Shown here: in pieces, positions 10,365 to 20,139 of the stretch
How the letters are laid out: each line of letters begins with the position of its first letter
Position numbering within the stretch: the stretch's first letter is position 1
Source of the DNA: Pseudoalteromonas undina
GTDB taxonomy: Bacteria; Pseudomonadota; Gammaproteobacteria; Enterobacterales; Alteromonadaceae
Length of the DNA: 64,000 bases
Reading direction: 5' to 3'
NCBI RefSeq assembly: GCF_000238275.3
Contig: NZ_AHCF03000004.1
Location: forward strand, 496,001 to 560,000
Notes under the pieces: generated by a model
Databases searched by the model: none
Told to the model about the DNA's origin: nothing
The model's input: the letters and a program-made list of their open reading frames with translations, nothing else
Position numbers and translations under genes: made by a program

Positions 10365-13300
10365 ATGTCACGATTTTTTATCGATAGGCCTATTTTTGCT
10401 TGGGTATTGGCAATTGTTGTTATGCTTGCGGGTATTATTGCCGTTAAAAGCCTACCCGTTGCCCAATATCCGTCTATTGCGCCGCCAGCGGTTACCATTA
10501 CAGCTAACTATCCTGGTGCATCTGCACGTACTTTAGAAGACTCGGTGACTCAGGTTATTGAGCAAAAAATGAAAGGCTTAGATGGCTTGTTATATATGTC
10601 ATCAACCTCACAGTCGAGCGGATCAGCAACACTGACGCTAACATTTGATGCCGAGACCGATCCAGACATTGCCCAAGTACAAGTGCAAAATAAGTTAGCG
10701 ACCGCTACGCCATTATTGCCTGAAGAAGTACAGCGCCAAGGTGTGGTAGTGGCCAAATCATCATCAAGCTTTTTACTGGTTGTTGGTTTTGTGTCGCAAG
10801 ATGGCAGTATGACTAATATTGATATTGGAGACTATGTATCGTCGAATGTGCAAGACATTGTGTCGCGTGTAGACGGTGTAGGTGAAGTGGAGCTGTTTGG
10901 CTCTCAATATGCAATGCGTATTTGGCTCGATCCGGCTAAATTACAAAACTATAAGCTAACCCCTAGCGATGTATCAGCAGCAATTAAAGCACAAAATGCA
11001 CAGGTGTCAGCAGGTCAGCTAGGTGGTATGCCGTCACTTGCTGGACAGCAGCTTAATGCGACTGTCACTGCGCAAAGTCGATTACAAAAACCAGAGCAGT
11101 TCAGAGATATTTTAGTAAAAACTAACAGCGATGGTTCGGTTGTTCGCTTACAAGATGTTGCCGAAGTTGAACTGGGCGGTGAAAGCTACGGTGTGGTTGC
11201 TCGTTTTAATGGTAAACCAGCATCGGGACTCGGTGTAAAGTTAGCCAGTGGCGCTAATGCACTTGATACCGCACAAGGAGTAAAGGATGCACTTGAAGAG
11301 CTTAAGCCTTTCTTCCCACAAGGGCTTGAAGCGGTTGTGCCTTATGACACGACTCCCTTTGTTGCACTTTCAATTGAAAAAGTAGTACATACTTTAATAG
11401 AAGCCGTAGTACTAGTGTTTGTTGTTATGTACTTATTTTTACAAAACTTTAGAGCAACTATTATCCCGACTATAGCCGTTCCTGTGGTACTGCTAGGTAC
11501 GTTTGGCGTTCTATTTACCTTTGGGTATTCAATTAATACGCTCACTATGTTTGCGATGGTATTGGCCATTGGTTTGCTGGTAGATGATGCGATAGTGGTA
11601 GTTGAAAACGTAGAACGTTTAATGACTGAAGAAAAACTCTCTGCAGTCGAAGCAACTCGAAAGTCTATGGACGAAATTAAGGGCGCGCTTGTGGGTATTG
11701 CCATGGTGCTGTCGGCGGTATTTATTCCTATGGCATTCTTTAGTGGCTCTACAGGGGTTATTTACCGTCAGTTCTCTATAACGCTGGTAACAGCAATGGG
11801 GTTATCGGTATTAGTGGCGCTTATTTTAACACCTGCACTGTGTGCTACGTTATTAAAACCGAGTCATGTGCATACTGATGGTAGCTTTATAGGTCGTTTT
11901 TTCTCAGGCTTCAACCGTGGTTTTGATAAAACTAATAGAGGTGCACAAGGCTTTGTTGGGCGAATGATCAAACACTCTAAACGTTATTTGCTTAGTTATG
12001 TTTTGATTGTCGGTGGTATGGTCACTATTTTTTCAAGCTTACCCACCGCGTTCTTACCGGACGAAGACCAAGGTATTTTGTTTAGCCAAGTAATGCTGCC
12101 AGCAGGTTCTACAACAGAGCAAACGCTTGAAGTGGTTAAAAAAGTAGAAAACCACTATTTAGAAGAACAATCTGAAGCTGTTGCATCAATTTTCACGGTT
12201 ACCGGCTTTAGCTTTGCAGGCTCAGGACAAAACTCAGCCATTGGCTTTGTGAGCTTAAAGCACTGGGATGAGCGCCAACGTGACGACTTATCAGTGGGAG
12301 CGGTTGCAGGAAAAGGCATGGGCTATTTTTCAACGATAAAAGAGGCGCTTGTGTTTGCATTCCCACCTCCGGCAATTATTGAACTTGGCACTGCAAACGG
12401 CTTTAATATGTTTTTACAAGACCGGGTTGGTTTAGGTCATGACGAGCTATTAAAGGCGCGTAATCAGTTATTGGGTATGGCTAGTCAAAGTCCAATACTG
12501 GCAGGTGTTCGTCCAAACGGGCAAGAAGATATGCCTGAATTACAACTGGATATTGATCTTGCAAAAGCAGAAGCCCTTGGTGTATCACAAGGTGATATTA
12601 ACAGTACGCTTTCTACTGCTTGGGGTAGTAGTTATGTGAACGATTTTATCGACCGTGGCCGTGTTAAAAAGGTATATCTGCAAAGTAAGGCCGATGCGCG
12701 CATGGTGCCTGAAGATCTCAATAAATGGTATGTGCGAAATAAAAGCGGCGACATGGTGCCATTCTCAGCGTTTGCTAGTTCATATTGGTCATATGGTTCG
12801 CCTCGTTTAGAGCGCTATAACGGCTTTTCAGCTATGGAAATTCAAGGTAGTGCTGCGCCTGGTTACAGTACAGGTGAGGCTATGGATGAAATGGAGCGCT
12901 TAGTTAAGCAGTTACCTAATGGGATTTCCTCTGAATGGACTGGTATTTCATTCCAAGAACGTTCGAGTGGTGGTCAAGCGCCGCTTCTTTATGGTCTTTC
13001 ACTATTATTTGTATTTTTGTGTTTAGCAGCACTTTATGAAAGTTGGTCTATCCCATTTGCAGTAATGATGATTGTACCTCTGGGTATATTGGGGGCTGTT
13101 ATGGCTGCTTTCTTAGGTAACTTATCAAATGATATTTACCTTCAAGTTGGCTTATTAACCACCATAGGGCTTGCCTCTAAAAATGCGATATTAATTGTTG
13201 AATTTGCTACTCATAAAATGGATGAAGGCTTAAGTTTGGTAGATTCAGCTATTGCAGCTGTACGACTTCGTTTACGTCCTATTTTAATGACCTCAATGGC

Positions 13301-13496
13301 ATTTATCTGTGGTGTTTTACCGCTTGCAATAGCCTCGAGTGCAGGCTCTGGTGCTCAAAACGCCTTAGGTATTTCAATTATAGGCGGAACACTTGCTGCT
13401 TCATCACTGGTGGTGATTTTTGTACCGTTGTTTTTTGTTTTAGTACGTAGACTGTTTTCAGGTAAAGCTAAAACCACCTCGCAGGAGGAAGTTTAA
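10365..13496 (+). CDS. acrB: RND multidrug efflux pump, inner-membrane subunit (AcrB/MexB type, HAE1)
   Basis: Proton-driven trimeric exporter, 1043 residues as expected. The N-terminus [20 protein letters not shown] is diagnostic of hydrophobe/amphiphile RND pumps. TM4 carries the proton-relay aspartate pair in [16 protein letters not shown] near residues 403-418. Twelve TM segments are inferred from two repeats, with two large periplasmic loops. GGAG precedes the ATG. The stop overlaps the start of the outer-membrane factor gene (TAATG), indicating translational coupling. Substrate range cannot be read from sequence. Confidence 0.96.
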   Translation: MSRFFIDRPIFAWVLAIVVMLAGIIAVKSLPVAQYPSIAPPAVTITANYPGASARTLEDSVTQVIEQKMKGLDGLLYMSSTSQSSGSATLTLTFDAETDPDIAQVQVQNKLATATPLLPEEVQRQGVVVAKSSSSFLLVVGFVSQDGSMTNIDIGDYVSSNVQDIVSRVDGVGEVELFGSQYAMRIWLDPAKLQNYKLTPSDVSAAIKAQNAQVSAGQLGGMPSLAGQQLNATVTAQSRLQKPEQFRDILVKTNSDGSVVRLQDVAEVELGGESYGVVARFNGKPASGLGVKLASGANALDTAQGVKDALEELKPFFPQGLEAVVPYDTTPFVALSIEKVVHTLIEAVVLVFVVMYLFLQNFRATIIPTIAVPVVLLGTFGVLFTFGYSINTLTMFAMVLAIGLLVDDAIVVVENVERLMTEEKLSAVEATRKSMDEIKGALVGIAMVLSAVFIPMAFFSGSTGVIYRQFSITLVTAMGLSVLVALILTPALCATLLKPSHVHTDGSFIGRFFSGFNRGFDKTNRGAQGFVGRMIKHSKRYLLSYVLIVGGMVTIFSSLPTAFLPDEDQGILFSQVMLPAGSTTEQTLEVVKKVENHYLEEQSEAVASIFTVTGFSFAGSGQNSAIGFVSLKHWDERQRDDLSVGAVAGKGMGYFSTIKEALVFAFPPPAIIELGTANGFNMFLQDRVGLGHDELLKARNQLLGMASQSPILAGVRPNGQEDMPELQLDIDLAKAEALGVSQGDINSTLSTAWGSSYVNDFIDRGRVKKVYLQSKADARMVPEDLNKWYVRNKSGDMVPFSAFASSYWSYGSPRLERYNGFSAMEIQGSAAPGYSTGEAMDEMERLVKQLPNGISSEWTGISFQERSSGGQAPLLYGLSLLFVFLCLAALYESWSIPFAVMMIVPLGILGAVMAAFLGNLSNDIYLQVGLLTTIGLASKNAILIVEFATHKMDEGLSLVDSAIAAVRLRLRPILMTSMAFICGVLPLAIASSAGSGAQNALGISIIGGTLAASSLVVIFVPLFFVLVRRLFSGKAKTTSQEEV

Positions 13497-14905
13497 TGAG
13501 TGTAAGAACAATTAGTTTTAGTGCTTTAACTTTAGCCATTTTATCTGGATGTCAGTTAGCTCCTCAGCAAGAAACACTTAATTTACCTGTCCCTGATGCG
13601 TATGCATCAGAGGCAGGCAAAGGACAAGTTTCGTCACTAAAATGGCAGCAGTTTTTTAATGATGAAAAGCTCAAAGCACTGATATCATTAAGCCTCGAGC
13701 ACAATAAAGACCTGCAAATAGCAGCACTTAATGTGCAACGAGTGCGTGGTTTATATCAGATCGAAGATTCAGCGCTATATCCTTCGCTTGATTTCAATGC
13801 ATCAGGCAGTCGTCAGCGCTTGCCAGCTAATTTATCAGCCAGCAGTCAGCCTCAAATTAGCTCCCAATACAGCGCAACTGTGGGTATGACCGCTTATGAG
13901 TTAGATTTATGGGGCAAAGTGCGTAATCAATCAGAGCAAGCATTACAAACGCTTTACTCTACGCAGCTTAGTGAATATAGCATGCAGGTATCGTTAATTT
14001 CTGAGCTGGCAAATGCGTGGCTTAATTATGCGACCGATCAGCAATTACTTGCTTTAGCTCAAGAGACATTGTCATCGCAGCAAGCTTCTTTATCTTTAAC
14101 GCAAAAAAGTGTTGATTTAGGTGCGGCCTCTGAAATTACCCTAGAGCAATTAAAAAGTACCGTAGCTACTGCAAAGGTTGATATTGCAAAGTATAAGCGT
14201 TTATTAAAACGTGATAAAAATGCGCTTGATTTATTAGTAGGTAATCCGGTGGGGCAGGACTTACTACCGACTAAAGAGTTGAACTCATTACTTGATTTAC
14301 CCGCTGTTCCTGTCGGCCTTCCGTCTGATTTACTAACACAGCGTCCTGATATAAAAGCGGCCGAGCACCAATTATTTGCCGCAAATGCCAATATAGGGAT
14401 TGCTCGTGCAGCGTTTTACCCAAGTATTAGTTTAACAGCCAATGCAGGAACAGCATCACGTGATTTAAGTAATTTATTTGATGCAGGGTCAGGTACGTGG
14501 AGTTTTATGCCGTCGGTAAATTTGCCTATTTTTAATATGGGACGTAACCAAGCTAATTTAGATGTCGCTAATGCAGAGCAACAAGTTGCTGTAGCAACGT
14601 ATCAGCAAAAAATTCAGCAAGCGTTTCGTGAAGTTGCAGACGTGCTTGCTGATAGAGAAGGTTACAACGCGCAATTAAGTGCACTTGAACAGCTACTACA
14701 AAGCCGAAAAATAACCTATGACTTGTCACAGGCGCGATACGATAAAGGGGTCGATAGCTTTTTACAAGTGCTTGATGCTCAGCGAACTTGGTATAGCGCA
14801 AAGCAACAACTGATTACCGGTCAACAAGCTTTGCTTGCAAGTCAAATTAACTTGTACAAAGCCGTTGGTGGTGGATGGGAAGTAACTACCGATCAAAGTA
14901 ATTAG
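13496..14905 (+). CDS. outer-membrane efflux lipoprotein (NodT/OprM family)
   Basis: Outer-membrane channel of the tripartite pump, 469 residues. The lipobox LAILSGC gives a lipidated Cys19. Two OEP repeats are visible: about residues 50-240 (WQQFFNDEKLKALISLSLEH start) and 265-465 (LLTQRPDIKAAEHQL, a NodT signature), both largely alpha-helical with periodic hydrophobics. An AGGAGG SD sequence lies inside the end of acrB. Having its own dedicated channel in the operon resembles MexAB-OprM rather than E. coli AcrAB, which borrows TolC. Confidence 0.93.
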   Translation: MSVRTISFSALTLAILSGCQLAPQQETLNLPVPDAYASEAGKGQVSSLKWQQFFNDEKLKALISLSLEHNKDLQIAALNVQRVRGLYQIEDSALYPSLDFNASGSRQRLPANLSASSQPQISSQYSATVGMTAYELDLWGKVRNQSEQALQTLYSTQLSEYSMQVSLISELANAWLNYATDQQLLALAQETLSSQQASLSLTQKSVDLGAASEITLEQLKSTVATAKVDIAKYKRLLKRDKNALDLLVGNPVGQDLLPTKELNSLLDLPAVPVGLPSDLLTQRPDIKAAEHQLFAANANIGIARAAFYPSISLTANAGTASRDLSNLFDAGSGTWSFMPSVNLPIFNMGRNQANLDVANAEQQVAVATYQQKIQQAFREVADVLADREGYNAQLSALEQLLQSRKITYDLSQARYDKGVDSFLQVLDAQRTWYSAKQQLITGQQALLASQINLYKAVGGGWEVTTDQSN

Positions 14906-14957
14906 TATGCATTAAACCAGTGAGTTATGGCTGGTTTATCTGTAGTAAAGTAATACC

Positions 14958-14999
14958 GTTTAACGTTTATCTTTTTATTATCAAGGGTAAACGTTAAAC
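14958..14999. promoter_or_regulatory. 12-bp inverted repeat upstream of the TetR gene
   Basis: GTTTAACGTTTA (14958-14969) and TAAACGTTAAAC (14988-14999) are perfect complements separated by 18 bp; each arm has an AACGTT core. It lies between the efflux operon and the TetR start. It lacks GC content and a T-run, so an operator or RNA element is likelier than a terminator. It differs from the acrA palindrome. Confidence 0.5.
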
Positions 15000-15002
15000 A
15001 TT

Positions 15003-15020
15003 TCGAGTCTAGTGACTCGA
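15003..15020. repeat. Short palindrome just upstream of the TetR start
   Basis: TCGAGTC-TAGT-GACTCGA, 7-bp arms with a 4-nt loop, located 14 bp before the ATG at 15035. In mRNA this hairpin would sit just ahead of the GGAG ribosome site. Possible operator half or leader hairpin. Confidence 0.4.
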
Positions 15021-15034
15021 TAATGGAGTTTCGA

Positions 15035-15658
15035 ATGAATTCTAAAAATAAAAAACACCTTGATCCGGTGCAAGCACAAGCGCGTCGTGAACAGGTATTA
15101 ACAGCGGCTGCTGATTGTTTTCATCGCAAAGGTTACCATGGCGCAGGTATGGCTGAAATAGCAAGAACAGCAGGCATGAGTGCAGGCCATATTTATAATT
15201 ATTTTGATAGTAAAGAAGCAATAATCGAAAGTATTATTGAAAAAGATATGGAAGAAATGTTCTCCATATTTCAAGAGTTTGAAGATCAACCTGGTGATAT
15301 TTTAACAGTATTACTTGATGGTCTACATCATGGCGTACAGCGTCATATGGACACGGGCGCCTGCGTTATTGACCTAGATATGATGGCAGAGGCTAGTAGA
15401 AACAAAAAAGTTGCTTTACTACTACGTGAGGCTGATACGCAAGCACGTAACAGAATGCGGGATTTATTAGTGAGTGAAAGTAGTTTAATAAAATCACATT
15501 CAGAACAAGAATTAGAGAGCCGTATTAATGTGATTTTTTCAGTGATGGCAGGATTGTTATTACGAAAAATGCTGTTTCCTGAGTTAACAGAAGAAACCGT
15601 GCTTATTGCACTGCGTCCAGCGATGAAAACATTACTTATGCCATTTGATAAAAATTAG
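15035..15658 (+). CDS. TetR/AcrR family transcriptional regulator (likely efflux operon repressor)
   Basis: About 207 residues. N-terminal TetR HTH: VLTAAADCFHRKGYHGAGMAEIARTAGMSAGHIYNYFDSKEAIIE contains the conserved helix-turn-helix with IYNYFxSKE. The C-terminal ligand domain is variable. An in-frame ATG at 15023 is 12 nt earlier, but GGAG at 15025-15028 is correctly spaced for the ATG at 15035, so I use that. Placed just after the RND operon on the same strand; the 28-bp palindrome ahead of that operon is its probable target. Inducers unknown. Confidence 0.9.
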   Translation: MNSKNKKHLDPVQAQARREQVLTAAADCFHRKGYHGAGMAEIARTAGMSAGHIYNYFDSKEAIIESIIEKDMEEMFSIFQEFEDQPGDILTVLLDGLHHGVQRHMDTGACVIDLDMMAEASRNKKVALLLREADTQARNRMRDLLVSESSLIKSHSEQELESRINVIFSVMAGLLLRKMLFPELTEETVLIALRPAMKTLLMPFDKN

Positions 15659-15680
15659 AATAAGAATGAGCAGAGGAAAA

Positions 15681-15710
15681 TTAGGCTAACCTTTTTGTGG
15701 GTTAGCCTAA
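15681..15710. terminator. Bidirectional hairpin terminator
   Basis: TTAGGCTAACC / GGTTAGCCTAA, a perfect 11-bp stem with an 8-nt loop, between the convergent TetR and HupE-like genes. On the minus strand TTTT follows the stem; on the plus strand the T-run is poor. Confidence 0.75.
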
Positions 15711-15720
15711 ATGTTATTCA

Positions 15721-16821
15721 TTAATAACGTTCTATTGACCATTGCAGAGCGATTAGAGCAATCAAGATTGAACCTGAAGGCATTAACCACTTTTGATACC
15801 AATTATAGTTTCTTAGGTAAATAAGTATTGGTAAACTGAGACACAAAATACTCAGTTGACCCAATTCAACACCGAGGTTAAAAGCAATAATACTTAGCAG
15901 CTGGTAGTCTTCTGACAAGCCTAGTTCACCGAGGACACTTGCAAATCCCATCCCATGAAGTAATCCAAAACCAAAAGTAAGCCAGCCTAAACGTATTACG
16001 ACGGGCCAAACATTATTAAGTGCTGCAAACAATACTGACACTGCAATTCCTAATTCTACCCAGCGACTATTTGGGGAGACAAGGTTCATAGCTGTGGCTG
16101 TAAGCGTAATAGAGTGTGCCAGTGTGAACGCGGTGACTATCCATGCAGTGTGTTTTATGATTTTTATTTTAGAGCTACTTCTTTGCCATGTTTTATCTCG
16201 TCTTACCAACACGCAAGTAAGTAACAATACAATTAAAAATAAAATATGGTCTATACCAATCCAAATATGTAACACGCCTTGGTAAACATATTGATTGAAG
16301 GTTTCTAGGTAGCTTGTTTGTTCAAAATTAAATGCTTGTTTTTGGTTATGATAGTCAAATACACGCGACACACCGTTGATGTTAACGATAGATTTATGGC
16401 TAGCATCGCGGTTAAAAAAAGCTGAGTATGTAAGTAAGGTTGTAGTGTTATTATCGCAATAAAAGCGAATAGGAATTTGCAAATAAGGTTGATTAAAGTG
16501 AGTATCGAGCTTAAACGGGCCTTCATTATTTAAAAGGCAGGCTTTTAAGTCTTGGGTAAAACTTATGTTTTGTTCAACAAATTGAGTAAGTGAGCTACGT
16601 TTTGCTTTTATTTCGGCCCATGTAATTTGCCCATCGTTGTTTAAATCAAGTGCTACTGCATGTTCCAAGTCAGCGATACTGATTTGCCAGTGACCAATAT
16701 ATTGCGTTTTATCTATATTGTTATTTAACACGATATAACTGGTACTTAACTGGTGTGCAAAGCCATTGTTTGTAAAAGCGAACAAACATAAAGCGAAAAA
16801 ACATAGATAAGTTGATCTCAT
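15721..16821 (-). CDS. EF-hand/HupE-UreJ-like membrane protein
   Basis: 366 residues: signal peptide (1-22, ending GFAHQ), a periplasmic N-terminal domain, then six or so TM segments from about residue 180. The membrane part (LHIWIGIDHILFLIVLLL, then FGFGLLHGMGFASVLGELGL) matches the HupE/UreJ family, members of which are proposed metal (nickel/cobalt) permeases. Residues 59-70 form a canonical EF-hand calcium loop, D-x-N-x-D-G-x-I-x-x-x-E. The last gene of the DUF4331 operon; its ATG overlaps the stop of the TPR gene (ATGA). The transported substrate, if any, is unknown. Confidence 0.8.
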   Translation of the reverse strand: MRSTYLCFFALCLFAFTNNGFAHQLSTSYIVLNNNIDKTQYIGHWQISIADLEHAVALDLNNDGQITWAEIKAKRSSLTQFVEQNISFTQDLKACLLNNEGPFKLDTHFNQPYLQIPIRFYCDNNTTTLLTYSAFFNRDASHKSIVNINGVSRVFDYHNQKQAFNFEQTSYLETFNQYVYQGVLHIWIGIDHILFLIVLLLTCVLVRRDKTWQRSSSKIKIIKHTAWIVTAFTLAHSITLTATAMNLVSPNSRWVELGIAVSVLFAALNNVWPVVIRLGWLTFGFGLLHGMGFASVLGELGLSEDYQLLSIIAFNLGVELGQLSILCLSLPILIYLRNYNWYQKWLMPSGSILIALIALQWSIERY

Positions 16822-17843
16822 AGCTTACCTCGTGGCATAGCTTGTGCATCTTTAAGTAACTGCTGATCCATACTCATCTTTGCTTGTTGCCAATTAATGT
16901 TTGCCCAGTACAATGCTTTGTCGGGGTTTGGCTGAATATTAATGTAATATTTAGCTAGATCACTGGCGTGGAAAGTATCTTGGCGAATTTCGCGTAAAGA
17001 GACTCTTTCAGCCATCATTTTTTGCCATTTTTGCCCGTGTGTTTTTAGATCTTTTTCTGCAATAGCTAGCCTAAGCAACAGCGCATCCTCTAAATTAGTA
17101 TTATCGTCAATCAATGCGCTTAGGCTGTTAATAATATGCTCAGAGTTATTAAGTCTAAGCTGAATATCAGCCCATAAAACAACAAGGCTCACAGGCATAT
17201 TCGATAATTTTATATGATTAATATGAGAGAGTGCTTTTTTATAGTGACCCATTCGGTAACTCATTTCACTTAACACATGCTTGGTTGCAAGATTTGTTTC
17301 TTTGTTATCAACTATTTTTAATAGCGATTGATAGCTTTGTTGAACATTTTTGTGTTGGCTTTGTATATCAAGCACACAGGTACTTGCAGTGAGGGTACTT
17401 ACCAAACCAATTAAAGATATACAGTGTTTTGTTGCTGCTTCAAAACGCCCTTGCGTCATAAAAATATTTGCTAGTAGTAAATGGCTATTAACATGGTTAG
17501 GATCGTCATCTATTGCCTCTTTTGCAATATTTATGGTTTGCTCGAATAAATGTTCTTTTTGTAATATACGTGCATACAGATAGCTTACTTCTGAAGTGGG
17601 GTTTTCCTGATATAGCTTTACCAAATGTGTTTTAAGGACCCCTTGTAACCGCTCAGATTGGCCTGAGAATTGACTGTTGTCGAGTAAGTTCTTTATCTCT
17701 TCAACAGAAAGAGATGCTTTTAATTTAGTGTTACTAGTTGCAATAACTGCATCATCCTTTGGTACAAAAGGTGCGCCTTGTAGAGTGAGCGGCATTAAAA
17801 AGACAGCGATAAAAGTGAATGGCAAATATAAAGGTAAGTGCAT
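16818..17843 (-). CDS. periplasmic TPR-repeat protein
   Basis: 341 residues with an N-terminal signal peptide (hydrophobic 5-22, likely cleaved after LQGA). TPR-like helical repeats run from about residue 75 to 215: SEVSYLYARILQKEHLFEQ, NHVNSHLLLANIFMTQGRFEAA, KHVLSEMSYRMGHYKKA. Such repeats form protein-binding scaffolds; the partner is not evident but is probably among the operon's envelope proteins. An AGGAG SD sequence precedes the ATG. The gap to the cadherin-like gene is 46 bp and the 3' end overlaps the HupE-like gene by 4 bp. Confidence 0.75.
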   Translation of the reverse strand: MHLPLYLPFTFIAVFLMPLTLQGAPFVPKDDAVIATSNTKLKASLSVEEIKNLLDNSQFSGQSERLQGVLKTHLVKLYQENPTSEVSYLYARILQKEHLFEQTINIAKEAIDDDPNHVNSHLLLANIFMTQGRFEAATKHCISLIGLVSTLTASTCVLDIQSQHKNVQQSYQSLLKIVDNKETNLATKHVLSEMSYRMGHYKKALSHINHIKLSNMPVSLVVLWADIQLRLNNSEHIINSLSALIDDNTNLEDALLLRLAIAEKDLKTHGQKWQKMMAERVSLREIRQDTFHASDLAKYYINIQPNPDKALYWANINWQQAKMSMDQQLLKDAQAMPRGKL

Positions 17844-17889
17844 TATTTTCTCCTAAAAGTTAGCCTTCCTTGGCTAGTCAGTTGATTGA

Positions 17890-18399
17890 TTAATTTCCGT
17901 TTGCTGAAATCAGATCACCAACATCAGTATCTGTATTGGTAAATACTCTACCATTCACAGACAATGGCTCAGCCGTAGGCTGTTGATTTAAAGCATCCGT
18001 GGCAAACTGTGCAAATTCAACTTGCAACGCTTCAATAGTGATGCTCACAGTGGCGTTTACTTGTGAACTTATGCCATCGCTTACGCCAAACATAAAGCTG
18101 TCTGTACCTGTTGTCTCTTTATTAGGGGTGTAAGTAAAACTACCATCGCTATTTACTTCAACAACACCTAACGTAGGCTCACTTGATAGTGAGTAACTTA
18201 ATGTGTCGCCATCTATATCAGTGGCTCTGAGCATATCAGAGATACTGACCTCTGTTTGAGTGGTGAGTATTACATCACTTGCTGAGGGCGCAGAGTTGGT
18301 TATAGTTGGTGATTTATTTTTGTCGTCATCGTTACTGCATGCTGCCATAATCAGGCTTACAGATAGTATACAGACATGACGTAAATTTAGATTATGCAT
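17890..18399 (-). CDS. cadherin/VCBS-type lipoprotein
   Basis: 169 residues. Lipobox-like SLIMAAC gives a lipidated Cys near 21, then an Asp-rich linker and one cadherin-like (VCBS/Big) beta-sandwich at about 37-125. The signature is ATDIDGDTLSYSLSSEPTLG, SDGSFTYTPN and DSFMFGVSDG, with the usual calcium-binding acidic residues. The C-terminal 45 residues are not assignable. It starts 11 bp after the DUF4331 gene, so is cotranscribed and possibly forms a surface complex with it. Role unknown beyond an envelope-exposed adhesion or assembly module. Confidence 0.75.
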   Translation of the reverse strand: MHNLNLRHVCILSVSLIMAACSNDDDKNKSPTITNSAPSASDVILTTQTEVSISDMLRATDIDGDTLSYSLSSEPTLGVVEVNSDGSFTYTPNKETTGTDSFMFGVSDGISSQVNATVSITIEALQVEFAQFATDALNQQPTAEPLSVNGRVFTNTDTDVGDLISANGN

Positions 18400-18410
18400 T
18401 AGTTCACTCC

Positions 18411-20003
18411 TTATTTAGAGCCTGCAAGCGGCGTTGCAAGGTAAGGGAATGTGGCATTCATCATTGATGCATTAACAGGTGCGCCATCAGTAAATGGCAC
18501 AGTGCCTACGTTTGCATCTTCTGGAGTACACAGCCCTAAATCAGTATCTGTACCTGCAACGGGGATAGGGTGGCACAAACGCCCCATTACAACTCGTAGC
18601 GCAATATCTACAACATCATCACCAGGGCGTCGTCCATTCGGGAAACCAGCTAAGTCGTCACCTGCAACGCCAAATGCTGATTGGTCGGCCTGCGCAGTCG
18701 CTGCAATAGCGGTATTTAGACGCAGCATTTCTGAAGGTGTTACCGTTGCTTGTTGGTTTACCCCTGCAAAGCCTGTCAAAAATGCAGTAATTAAATCTGT
18801 GCGTGGAAAATTAGTGGGCGCAAGAGTCTCTAGGCTAGCACCTAGTGTTGTATTAACCGCATCTTTAAATAAGATATTCAGAAGCTCGGGTAAAGAGGGG
18901 TGTGATACATAATCTAAAAATTGTCCATCGTCTTTAGGGTGAGATGTTGAGAATGTATCTTTATCTTTAATGCCAATTACAAGCTCATTGACTAGCGGGT
19001 TACCTAATCGAGAAACCTGAGTCAATGCCCCTCCATTAACCGCATTATTTGCAAATTTTGCATTAGGGTTAAGCACGCGAGCTTGAGGTAAACTAGCTGT
19101 TGTCCACGAACCAATGACTTGATTACCTTCGCCTACAATGCAGGCTTTTGGTACTTCAATAGCTATTGACGTAACATTTTTGTCTGCGAGATCATCATTA
19201 TCGGCTGATTGGGTTATACCGCCTGGGAAACCTCCACCATCGGCTGCCCCTGGCGAGCTGTCACCTTCAACTGGAACATAATTAACTAAATCAAAAGTTT
19301 TACCTAAGTTAACTACAAATGGGTCTTTACGTTGACCGACAAAAACTCTCGCCATGCCTTCACAGTCGGGTATGGCAACTTGATAGACAAACTGATCAGC
19401 ATAGGCTTGATATTCTGTCATCGATCCAAAGGTTTTATTACCTACATAATCAAGTGGTTTAGAGAACGAGCTAGAGTTTGTAGTGGTATTATTTAGGGTT
19501 GTGGTAGTGCCAGTTCGTTGTGGTCCGCTGATCATGGTCATACTGTAGGACTCGCTAAAGTTTACAGCAGCGTCATTACCTGCAGAGATGCCGCCAACAT
19601 TTTTAAGAGGTACTGAAACGGTCCGCTGATTACCCTCTGGTCCTACAGTCAGTTGTACCCCTTGATTATCATTTGGCAGCATACTTTCAAAGTTAAACGC
19701 AAATGTAATATCTTCTATAGCGTCTCCATCATTGTCAATGTGGATGCTATAAGTAGCATCAGGGTCCATTGCAAAGTAATTTGGGCCACCATAAGCATCT
19801 TGTAAAGGAATGTAGTTTGCGATGAGGGTTACGTAATCGCCTCGGCCTTGCTCATAACTATTAAATATATAAAAATCGGTAGAGTCTAAAGTTGGGAAGC
19901 GGCTTATATTTGGTGCTTCTCTATGGCTAGATGCTTCACTTGGTGCACTTATAAATGTACTGCATACCATTACTGCAAGTATTGATGGAGTAAAAGCTTT
20001 CAT
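18411..20003 (-). CDS. DUF4331 family secreted protein
   Basis: 530 residues with a signal peptide (ILAVMVCSTFISAPSEAS). The mature start SSHREAPNISRFPTLDSTDF is the hallmark of DUF4331 (SHREAP, then DxTDFYIF), followed by IANYIPLQDAYGGPNYFAMD. The function of this family is not established. The N-terminal half is acidic and the C-terminal half includes FPNGRRPGDDVVDIALRVVM, also typical of the family. It is the first gene of a four-gene minus-strand operon, with an ECF-type promoter motif 39-73 nt before its ATG that matches the one before the sigma gene. Confidence 0.88.
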   Translation of the reverse strand: MKAFTPSILAVMVCSTFISAPSEASSHREAPNISRFPTLDSTDFYIFNSYEQGRGDYVTLIANYIPLQDAYGGPNYFAMDPDATYSIHIDNDGDAIEDITFAFNFESMLPNDNQGVQLTVGPEGNQRTVSVPLKNVGGISAGNDAAVNFSESYSMTMISGPQRTGTTTTLNNTTTNSSSFSKPLDYVGNKTFGSMTEYQAYADQFVYQVAIPDCEGMARVFVGQRKDPFVVNLGKTFDLVNYVPVEGDSSPGAADGGGFPGGITQSADNDDLADKNVTSIAIEVPKACIVGEGNQVIGSWTTASLPQARVLNPNAKFANNAVNGGALTQVSRLGNPLVNELVIGIKDKDTFSTSHPKDDGQFLDYVSHPSLPELLNILFKDAVNTTLGASLETLAPTNFPRTDLITAFLTGFAGVNQQATVTPSEMLRLNTAIAATAQADQSAFGVAGDDLAGFPNGRRPGDDVVDIALRVVMGRLCHPIPVAGTDTDLGLCTPEDANVGTVPFTDGAPVNASMMNATFPYLATPLAGSK

Positions 20004-20041
20004 GACTTTGTCCTTTAGTTTTGTTTGAAGTCATAGCTAAT

Positions 20042-20076
20042 AACGGACAGGATAGTTAAGTGGATGCAAAAAAGTT
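20042..20076 (-). promoter_or_regulatory. Predicted ECF-sigma promoter of the DUF4331 operon
   Basis: On the minus strand, AACTTTTTTGCATC (20076-20063), then 17 nt, then CGTT (20045-20042). The same AACTTTTT-GCATC-N17-CGTT arrangement precedes the ECF sigma gene. A -35-like GCATC and a -10-like CGTT fit ECF-type promoters in general. The CGTT lies 39 nt before the DUF4331 ATG. The site is inferred by comparing only these two upstream regions. Confidence 0.72.
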
Positions 20077-20104
20077 AAAAGTATTTATTTTTTGTTACTT
20101 TTTA

Positions 20105-20134
20105 TGCTGATCGCTTGAAGTAAAGCGACCAGCA
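20105..20134 (-). repeat. Hairpin between anti-sigma and DUF4331 genes
   Basis: TGCTGATCGCTT and AAGCGACCAGCA form a 12-bp stem with one A-C mismatch and a 6-nt loop, 6 bp after the anti-sigma stop. No T-run follows on the minus strand, so it may weaken rather than end read-through, or protect the 3' end of the mRNA. Confidence 0.6.
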
Positions 20135-20139
20135 TCAGT

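Noticed and set aside
11342-11704. 120-codon minus-strand open frame inside the RND pump gene
   Set aside because: Opposite the conserved TM4 region with the aspartate pair; Ser/Thr-rich shadow without a start site.
18451-18912. 153-codon plus-strand open frame opposite the DUF4331 gene
   Set aside because: Composition is typical of an antisense shadow and the DUF4331 frame is clearly coding.
20105-20134. Terminator between the anti-sigma and DUF4331 genes
   Set aside because: The hairpin is good, but no T-run follows on the minus strand; kept as a hairpin rather than called a terminator.
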